Shown piece after piece: positions 1 to 3,978 of a stretch of DNA of 5,187 nt. Under the pieces are notes generated by a model. The model was given only the letters and a program-made list of their open reading frames with translations. It did not search any database and was not told where the DNA came from. Position 1 is the stretch's first letter, and the number at the start of each line of letters is the position of its first letter. Location of the stretch: assembly GCA_035519475.1 (NCBI GenBank), contig DATIWI010000012.1, positions 1 through 5,187 of the forward strand. Direction: 5' to 3'. The stretch comes from Fen-1467 sp035519475 (GTDB taxonomy: Bacteria; Verrucomicrobiota; Verrucomicrobiia; Opitutales; Opitutaceae). The position numbers and the translations under genes were made by a program.

Positions 1-51
1 TTGATCACGGCCTTTGTGCGGGCGGCGGGCACGGTCGGCCCGTGCCTCTAG
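1..51 (+). other. possible 3' tail of an upstream gene
   Basis: Reading from base 1, the first frame is open from the left edge to a TAG at 49-51, giving about 16 codons (ending ...VGPCL). The other two forward frames are either stopped at once or run into the repeat region. This would be the last codons of a gene lying mostly outside the window, but 16 codons in GC-rich DNA can be open by chance and no family is recognisable. It is recorded only because the stop sits just before the gene-free leader region. Confidence 0.15.
28..46 (+). terminator. short GC hairpin near left edge
   Basis: GGCACGG (28-34) and CCGTGCC (40-46) form a perfect 7-bp stem with a 5-base loop, TCGGC. It is followed by TCTAG and not by a run of T. 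It could end transcription of an upstream gene, but it would overlap the last codons of the possible tail ending at 51, and GC-rich DNA yields such stems by chance. Weak call. Confidence 0.2.
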
Positions 52-104
52 CGCGGCGAGAAAGTCGCAACCACTCTTCCCAGGTTCCGCGACACGCATT
101 TGCG

Positions 105-139
105 GGGCGCTGCCGGGCAATGTCACGTATTGCGTGACA
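105..139 (+). repeat. 35-bp direct repeat, copy 1
   Basis: Identical over 35 bases to 216-250. The unit has two parts: a 16-base GC-rich left flank (GGGCGCTGCCGGGCAA, 105-120) and a 19-bp palindrome (121-139). Identity stops sharply at base 104 on the left. On the right only scattered matches continue (GTNTCC-like at 141-146 versus 252-257). The non-palindromic flank is conserved as strictly as the palindrome, so the repeat is either a recent duplication or a module whose flank also matters, for example as a promoter part or a second protein site. Confidence 0.9.
121..139. promoter_or_regulatory. candidate operator palindrome 1
   Basis: TGTCACG-TATTG-CGTGACA: perfect 7-bp inverted arms around a 5-base centre, the size and symmetry expected for a dimeric transcription factor. 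It is seen directly. The binding protein is not known: the sequence is not the CusR/PcoR box, not the CopY TACANNTGTA core, and not a CRP or FNR consensus. Its position upstream of metal-efflux genes makes a metal-responsive repressor or activator plausible, but that is inference. Confidence 0.55.
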
Positions 140-215
140 GGTATCCTGGTTGAGCGGCGGGGAAGCTGCATTCGCTTTTCCCTTGGCGCGCGACAAGCGA
201 CCGCGGAGTCGCCGC

Positions 216-250
216 GGGCGCTGCCGGGCAATGTCACGTATTGCGTGACA
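216..250 (+). repeat. 35-bp direct repeat, copy 2
   Basis: Second perfect copy, starting 111 bases after copy 1 in the same orientation, with 76 bases between the copies. It ends 189 bases before the start of the Cys-rich peptide gene. Here the palindrome arm is extended by one pair (A231 with T251), which is not the case in copy 1. Just to its left, CCGCGG occurs twice (201-206 and 212-217). Confidence 0.9.
232..250. promoter_or_regulatory. candidate operator palindrome 2
   Basis: Same 19 bases as 121-139, centre to centre 111 bp away. Two identical dimer sites at this distance could support cooperative binding by looping, or each could serve its own promoter. A transcription start near here would leave a long leader before the start codon at 440, including the GC hairpin at 266-303. 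Confidence 0.55.
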
Positions 251-265
251 TGTGTCCGGATCGCA

Positions 266-303
266 CGCCCGGCCCCGGCGGTCGCCGGGTCGCGGGCCGG
301 GCG
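266..303 (+). promoter_or_regulatory. compound GC hairpin in leader
   Basis: CGCCCGGCCC (266-275) pairs perfectly with GGGCCGGGCG (294-303), a 10-bp all-GC stem. The 18-base loop can form a second small stem (CGGC 276-279 with GCCG 284-287). It starts 15 bases after the second palindrome and lies in the presumed 5' leader of the downstream genes. There is no T-run after it, so a classical intrinsic terminator is unlikely; an RNA fold in the leader, a transcription pause site, or chance in GC-rich DNA are the alternatives. Confidence 0.35.
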
Positions 304-386
304 GATGCCCGCTGCTTGCCCATCGCCGTGGCAACTAACGTCTCGCGGATTCCGGCCGCAAATTCCAGGGGATGCCGGCGCCGAAA

Positions 387-399
387 GCGTATTACCGGG
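387..399 (+). promoter_or_regulatory. possible -10 region before the Cys-rich peptide gene
   Basis: GCGTATTACCGGG contains TATTAC (390-395), one of few AT-richer patches here, ending 44 bases before the start codon at 440. No TTGACA-like -35 box is seen at 16-18 bases upstream. The same 13-mer with one change recurs at 801-813 just before the DUF3347 gene, which is the main reason to record it. Confidence 0.25.
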
Positions 400-439
400 T
401 GTCGTTCACACAAAACCCACCCAACCATCTCATTTCACC

Positions 440-652
440 ATGAAGACGCTCAATCCCCTGCTCGCCGCCGCCGCGCTCGCCCTGCTGCTCACCGCCGCCG
501 CCACCCTCCGGGCCGGTCCTCCGCCCGACCTGTCCAGCCGCACGCACGCCTTCGCCAAGACCGCCGCGCCCGCCAAGACCGTCGTGTGCAATCAGGCCGG
601 AAAAGGCTGCACCAGCTGCCAGAATTGCAGCGTTTGTCCGGCCAAGGGATGA
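440..652 (+). CDS. small exported Cys-rich putative metal-binding peptide
   Basis: A 70-residue protein not recognised as a named family. Residues 1-25 look like a Sec signal peptide: MKTLN start, a hydrophobic Leu/Ala core (7-22) and a likely cut after LRA at about residue 25. The mature part is about 45 residues: a Pro/Ala/Lys linker with one His (H36), then five Cys in a cluster, C50-x6-C57-x2-C60-x2-C63-x2-C66, ending CPAKG. Regular CxxC spacing in an exported peptide next to Cu/Ag efflux genes suggests periplasmic soft-metal binding or storage, like a small exported metallothionein; this is inference. The third spacing is x2, not the x3 of a 4Fe-4S ferredoxin. The frame is open back to 14, but the ATG at 440 is chosen because the signal peptide starts exactly there. 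No Shine-Dalgarno sequence precedes it. It reads in the same direction as the efflux genes, 165 bases before the next one. Confidence 0.75.
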   Translation: MKTLNPLLAAAALALLLTAAATLRAGPPPDLSSRTHAFAKTAAPAKTVVCNQAGKGCTSCQNCSVCPAKG

Positions 653-694
653 CCGGCGCGCGCCGCGGAGTCCGGCCAGCCATTGCCTCCAACT

Positions 695-727
695 TGCACC
701 CGCCGGGCCCGTGGGCTGGCGGGTGCA
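695..727 (+). terminator. hairpin between Cys-rich gene and efflux operon
   Basis: TGCACCCGCC (695-704) and GGCGGGTGCA (718-727) form a perfect 10-bp stem with a 13-base loop. It lies 43 bases after the stop of the Cys-rich gene and 91 bases before the next start. The next bases (TCGTCGCTGG) lack a T-run, so it may be a weak or factor-assisted terminator, a processing site that gives the first gene more stable mRNA, or a partial terminator. A 12-bp self-complementary stretch, CGGCGCGCGCCG at 654-665, also lies just after the stop but has no loop. Nothing else is seen in 653-800. Confidence 0.4.
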
Positions 728-800
728 TCGTCGCTGGCCGAACGGATCATCCGTGGCCGCCCGGTTCGGACGGATTTCCCGAGGGATGAGGCCGGCGGCG

Positions 801-813
801 GCGTATTATCGGG
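801..813 (+). promoter_or_regulatory. possible -10 region right before the DUF3347 gene
   Basis: GCGTATTATCGGG contains TATTAT (804-809), five of six matches to TATAAT, and matches 387-399 at 12 of 13 bases. A start of transcription 6-8 bases after the box would fall at about 815-818, on or next to the ATG, so the mRNA would be leaderless or nearly so. No clear -35 box is seen. Presence of a second promoter would fit the hairpin at 695-727. Confidence 0.3.
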
Positions 814-817
814 GCCC

Positions 818-1255
818 ATGAACACCGTGCGCCTCTTTGTCCTTTTTCTCCTGGCGGGCGAGCTGGCCGTCATTTCCGCTCTCGCCGGAGAGAACCGCCC
901 CGCCCTGCTCCCGTTGTACGAACGGGTCGCGCGCGCTCTCTGCGCCGACGATCTCGCCGGCGCCAGGACAGCCGCCCGGAGTCTCGCCGCGGAGGCGGTG
1001 AAAGTCGACGCCCGCGGTCTGGTGACTTCCGCTGATGCGGTCGCGCGCGCCGATGATCTCGGCCACGCCCGCGCGTGCTTCAAGGCCCTCAGCACCGAGG
1101 CGATCGTTTTGGCCCGGCACACGAAGGGATTTTTCATTCTGACCTGCCCGATGGCGCAGGCGGATTGGGTGCAAAGCACGCGCGCGGCCGCCAATCCCTA
1201 CCTGGGCAAAGACATGCTCACCTGCGGCGAAGTGAAGGAGGAGACCAAGGGGTGA
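818..1255 (+). CDS. exported DUF3347 domain protein
   Basis: A 145-residue protein. Residues 1-23 form a signal peptide (MNTVRLF, hydrophobic core 6-22, cut after ALA at 23), so it acts in the periplasm. The rest matches the DUF3347 pattern as I know it: a helical part with Ala-rich repeats (LYERVARALCADDLAGAR, then DLGHARACFKALSTEAI at about 80-96), then CPMA (110-113), a Trp (W117) and the C-terminal signature NPYLGKDMLTCGEV (126-139). The Cys and Met of CPM and ML-TCG (C110, M112, M133, C136) could bind Cu(I). DUF3347 occurs in other bacteria alone or fused to CusB-type adaptors, always tied to metal efflux; its exact role is not established. Here it opens the efflux operon, where it could act as a metal chaperone in place of CusF (inference). 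The ATG at 818 was chosen over open sequence back to 683 because the signal peptide begins there. An AAGGAGGAG sits inside its 3' end (1235-1243). Confidence 0.85.
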   Translation: MNTVRLFVLFLLAGELAVISALAGENRPALLPLYERVARALCADDLAGARTAARSLAAEAVKVDARGLVTSADAVARADDLGHARACFKALSTEAIVLARHTKGFFILTCPMAQADWVQSTRAAANPYLGKDMLTCGEVKEETKG

Positions 1256-1271
1256 ACGCCCCGGGCCGATC

Positions 1272-2630
1272 GTGCACCCTTTCCGCCTCATCGTCACCGC
1301 ATCCGCGCTGCTGCTCGCCGGGTGCGCCACCGCGTCGCGGGAAGAACGCGCGACCTTGGACCGCGTGCGCGACGCTGGCGCGCTGCTGCGCCCCGCGGGA
1401 CACAATCCCGATCTTTCGAGCCTGACAGCCGAGTCGTCGCTGGCCGATTACCTGCGCTTCGCCCTGCTCAATCATCCGCAGGTCGAGGCAGCCTACGACG
1501 ACTGGCGCGGTGCGGCCCTGGCCATCGCCCCGGCCCGCGCCCTCCCGGACCCCAAGCTCACCTTCCAAGCCGACATCGCGGGGACCCTGACCTCGCTCAT
1601 GCCGGGACTGATGTTCGACTTGATGAATCCCGGCCGGCGCACCGCCATGGCCGGCGAAGCCGCCGCCGCCAGCGAGGTCGCTCACCGGCGTTACCTGACC
1701 GCGGTGCTGAACACCGCGGCGGAGGTCAAGAAGGCTTGGATCGATCTCAGCGCGCTCGAGGAGACGCGGCGATTGCAGCAGCGGGCGCTGGGCCTGGCGG
1801 AAGAGGCGATCCGTTTTTCCCACGCCGAGCATGCGACCATGCACGCCATGGGTTCGCTCGATCAGCTCGCGCAACAGCTCAACGACGCCGGCCGACTGCG
1901 CCTCGCGGTGGCCAATCTCGATGACCAGCGAAACGCTGCCCGCGCCCGGCTGAAGGCCGCGCTGGGCCTCGCCCGCGAAGCCGCGGATCCGCCCTGGCCG
2001 GCGCCGTCCGCCCTCAGCGCCACCCCGCTGCCCGGGGACGACGCCTTCTGGGCGGCGGTCCGCACGGCCAATCCGCGATTGGGCGAGATGCGGGCAATGG
2101 TGGCGATGGCGGCCGCCGCAGTCGCCGTGGAGCAAAGGACCCGCACGCCGGAAATCGCCGCCGGCCTGATGGCCGACGTGAAGATGAACCCGGTGCTGTG
2201 GCGGCCGCTGGGGGAAATCTCGCTGCCGCTCTGGCGGCAGAAGATCGCCGCCGCCGTGGCAGCCGCCCGCGCGCGACACGATGCCGCCGCTGCCCGCCTG
2301 CAGGCGGAGGAGCTCATGGTCGCCGCGGATCTGGCGCGCCTGACCTTCATGGTGCGCGAGGCCGACCGGATGGTGGCGTACCTCGACGAGACCGCCCTGC
2401 CCAACCTCCGCCAATCCCTGGCGTCCCTGTCCGCGGCCTATGTCACCGGCATGACGGGTTTCGCGATGATCCCCGAGACGCAAAAGATGATTCTGGCGAT
2501 GCAAATCGAACGGGTCGCCGCGCTGCGCGACCGGGAGGAGACGCTGACCGACCTGTCGCTGCTCGTCGCGGGGACGCCTCCGGCCGGCGCGCCGCTGCCC
2601 GTGAACTCCGTCGCGGCAATCCAACCCTGA
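1272..2630 (+). CDS. TolC-family outer-membrane efflux lipoprotein, CusC-like
   Basis: A 452-residue outer-membrane channel protein of the OEP (TolC) family, the exit duct of the pump. The start is GTG, the only usable start since an in-frame TGA lies at 1233-1235. Residues 1-18 are a lipoprotein signal with lipobox LLAGC, so C18 should be lipidated. Two OEP halves follow. The first, about 55-235, opens with SLADYLRFALLNHPQVEAA and has LPDPKLTF at 91-98. The second, about 255-432, has NPRLGEMRAMVAMAAAAV and then ISLPLWRQKIAAAVAAARAR around 316-335. Both halves contain long Ala-rich coiled-coil helices typical of the periplasmic barrel. The length fits the family. The gap to the gene before is 16 bases. 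The strong ribosome-site-like AAGGAGGAG at 1235-1243 is 28 bases from the GTG, too far for normal use. A Met-rich turn (M110, M114, M118) lies near the predicted first beta-hairpin. The CusC role is taken from context; the sequence itself shows only TolC family. Confidence 0.88.
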   Translation: MHPFRLIVTASALLLAGCATASREERATLDRVRDAGALLRPAGHNPDLSSLTAESSLADYLRFALLNHPQVEAAYDDWRGAALAIAPARALPDPKLTFQADIAGTLTSLMPGLMFDLMNPGRRTAMAGEAAAASEVAHRRYLTAVLNTAAEVKKAWIDLSALEETRRLQQRALGLAEEAIRFSHAEHATMHAMGSLDQLAQQLNDAGRLRLAVANLDDQRNAARARLKAALGLAREAADPPWPAPSALSATPLPGDDAFWAAVRTANPRLGEMRAMVAMAAAAVAVEQRTRTPEIAAGLMADVKMNPVLWRPLGEISLPLWRQKIAAAVAAARARHDAAAARLQAEELMVAADLARLTFMVREADRMVAYLDETALPNLRQSLASLSAAYVTGMTGFAMIPETQKMILAMQIERVAALRDREETLTDLSLLVAGTPPAGAPLPVNSVAAIQP

Positions 2631-2643
2631 GCCGTCTGCTGTC

Positions 2644-3957
2644 ATGAAATCATTTCCCGTCCTATCCAGCCCGGCGCGCGCCGCGATTCTCGTGATCGTG
2701 GCGGCCTACACGATGGCGCCGGCGGCCGTCGGTGCGGAATCCGCCGTCAAACAGCTCTTCACCTGCAGCATGCACCCGCAGATCCTGCTGGACCATCCGG
2801 GGGATTGCCCGGTCTGCGGCATGAAGCTGGTGCCCGTCGTGGCCACGACGGGCGCCGCCAAGCACCGCGTCCTTTACTACAAGTCCACCATGAACCCCGG
2901 GGAAATCAGCCAGAATCCCGGCAAGGATTCGATGGGCATGGATCTGGTGCCGGTGTACGAGGATGCCGCCGAAGCCGCCGCCACCCTTTCCGTCGACCCC
3001 GTTACGATCCAGAAGATGAACCTCAAGACGGAGGCCGTGCGCACGGGCCCGGTGCGGCGTGAACTCCGGGTGGTCGGCACGGTGGATTTCAACGAGCAGG
3101 GCCTGCGGGATATTACGACCAAGTACGAGGGTTGGATCGAAAAGCTGTTCGTCAGCGCGAACTGGCTGCCCGTACGCGCGGGCGAGCCGTTGCTCGCGAT
3201 CTACTCGCCCGACCTTTATAACGCTGAACTCAATTACCTGATTGCCGTGCGCAGCGAGGGCACGGCCGGCGGCCCGCTCACCCACGCGGCCCGCGAGCGC
3301 CTCCGGCTGTATGACGTGCCGAATGCCTTTCTCGAGGAACTGGCCCAGACCGGGGAGGCCGCGCGGACGTACACCTACCGCGCGCCAGCCGACGGCGTGA
3401 TCATCGAAAAGACGGCGGTGGAGGGCATGATGGTGAAGGCCGGCGAACGACTCTTCCGCCTCGCCGATCTCGCCACGGTCTGGGTCAACGCGCAGATCTA
3501 CGAAAACGATCTGGCGTTCGTGCGCCCCGACCAGCCGGTGAGGGTGCGCCGCACGTACGGCGGCGAACGCGAGTTCGCCGGCAAGGTCGATCTGCTCCTC
3601 CCCGCGGTCGAGGCCGCCTCCCGCACCGCGCAAGCGCGCATCGTGCTCGCCAACCCCGACCTGACGTTGAAACCCGGCATGTTCGTCGAGGTGCGCCTGG
3701 AAACCGAACTCGCGCCCGCCGCCGTGCTCGTGCCCGACACGGCGGTGCTGCGCAGCGGCGAGCGCAACACGGTCTTCGTCGCCCTGCCCGACGGCTCGTT
3801 CCTGCCGCGCGCGGTGAAGCTCGGGGCGCGCACCGCCGACGGCGACGACGAGGTGCTGGCCGGCCTGACGGCGGGCGAGCGCGTGGTGACCTCCGGCCAG
3901 TTCCTGCTCGATTCCGAAAGCCAGCTCCGCGAGGCGATCCAGAAGATGCTCAAGTGA
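2644..3957 (+). CDS. cusB: CusB-like RND adaptor with N-terminal heavy-metal-binding domain
   Basis: A 437-residue periplasmic adaptor (membrane fusion protein) that links pump and channel and hands metal to the pump. Residues 1-31 are a signal or anchor segment (hydrophobic 13-30, cut after VGA likely). Residues 39-65 form a heavy-metal-binding domain: FTCSMHPQ, then PGDCPVCGMKLVPV, with C41, M43, H44, C55, C58 and M60. A second, Cys-free module follows at 78-105 (YYKSTMNPGE, KDSMGMDLVPVYED) with M83, M97 and M99. It lines up with the E. coli CusB N-terminal segment whose three Met bind Cu(I)/Ag(I). From about 117 the usual adaptor parts follow: beta-barrel and lipoyl strands around RRELRVVGTVDFNE and VRAGEPLLAIYSPDLYNAELNYL, a short helical hairpin about 190-240, YRAPADGVIIEKTAVEGMMVKAGERLF (lipoyl half), then LKPGMFVEVRLE and GERVVTSGQFLLDSES at the C-terminal barrel and proximal domain. 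It starts 13 bases after the TolC-family gene; no clear ribosome site is seen. Confidence 0.93.
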   Translation: MKSFPVLSSPARAAILVIVAAYTMAPAAVGAESAVKQLFTCSMHPQILLDHPGDCPVCGMKLVPVVATTGAAKHRVLYYKSTMNPGEISQNPGKDSMGMDLVPVYEDAAEAAATLSVDPVTIQKMNLKTEAVRTGPVRRELRVVGTVDFNEQGLRDITTKYEGWIEKLFVSANWLPVRAGEPLLAIYSPDLYNAELNYLIAVRSEGTAGGPLTHAARERLRLYDVPNAFLEELAQTGEAARTYTYRAPADGVIIEKTAVEGMMVKAGERLFRLADLATVWVNAQIYENDLAFVRPDQPVRVRRTYGGEREFAGKVDLLLPAVEAASRTAQARIVLANPDLTLKPGMFVEVRLETELAPAAVLVPDTAVLRSGERNTVFVALPDGSFLPRAVKLGARTADGDDEVLAGLTAGERVVTSGQFLLDSESQLREAIQKMLK

Positions 3958-3978
3958 GGCGCCCGCGGACGAACGCCC

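Larger units (their letters stand above)
52..439. other. gene-free leader region with structured elements
   Basis: These 388 bases contain no reading frame that looks like a protein. Frames that are open on either strand translate to Arg/Pro/Ala-rich sequence without family features, and the repeated peptide in them (ALPGNVTYCVT on +) exists only because the two DNA repeats are spaced by 111 bases, a multiple of three. The region holds two copies of a 35-bp repeat with embedded palindromes, a compound GC hairpin and a weak AT-richer promoter-like patch at 387-399. It most likely is the control region for the genes that start at 440 and beyond. Confidence 0.6.

Noticed and set aside
105..250. 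CRISPR array
   Set aside because: Only two repeat copies are present, the interval of 76 bases is too long for a spacer, and the repeat holds a perfect operator-like palindrome; no cas gene is seen.
14..439. Upstream extension of the Cys-rich gene to a TTG at 14, giving a 212-residue protein with two copies of ALPGNVTYCVT
   Set aside because: The repeated peptide comes from the duplicated DNA palindrome spaced by a multiple of three bases, the extra part has no protein-like features, and a normal signal peptide begins precisely at the ATG at 440.
587..643. 4Fe-4S ferredoxin motif in the Cys-rich peptide
   Set aside because: The motif needs C-x2-C-x2-C-x3-C-P; here the last spacing is x2 (C63-x2-C66-P), there is no second cluster or distal Cys partner, and the protein is exported.
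592..1194. A 200-codon open frame on the - strand across the hairpin and the DUF3347 gene
   Set aside because: Its translation is Arg/Ala/Ser-rich and opposite the convincing DUF3347 protein; no family feature is visible.
1218..2645. A 475-codon open frame on the - strand opposite the TolC-family gene
   Set aside because: It is a codon-bias shadow of the OEP gene, with low-complexity Arg/Gly/His-rich translation and no recognisable domain.
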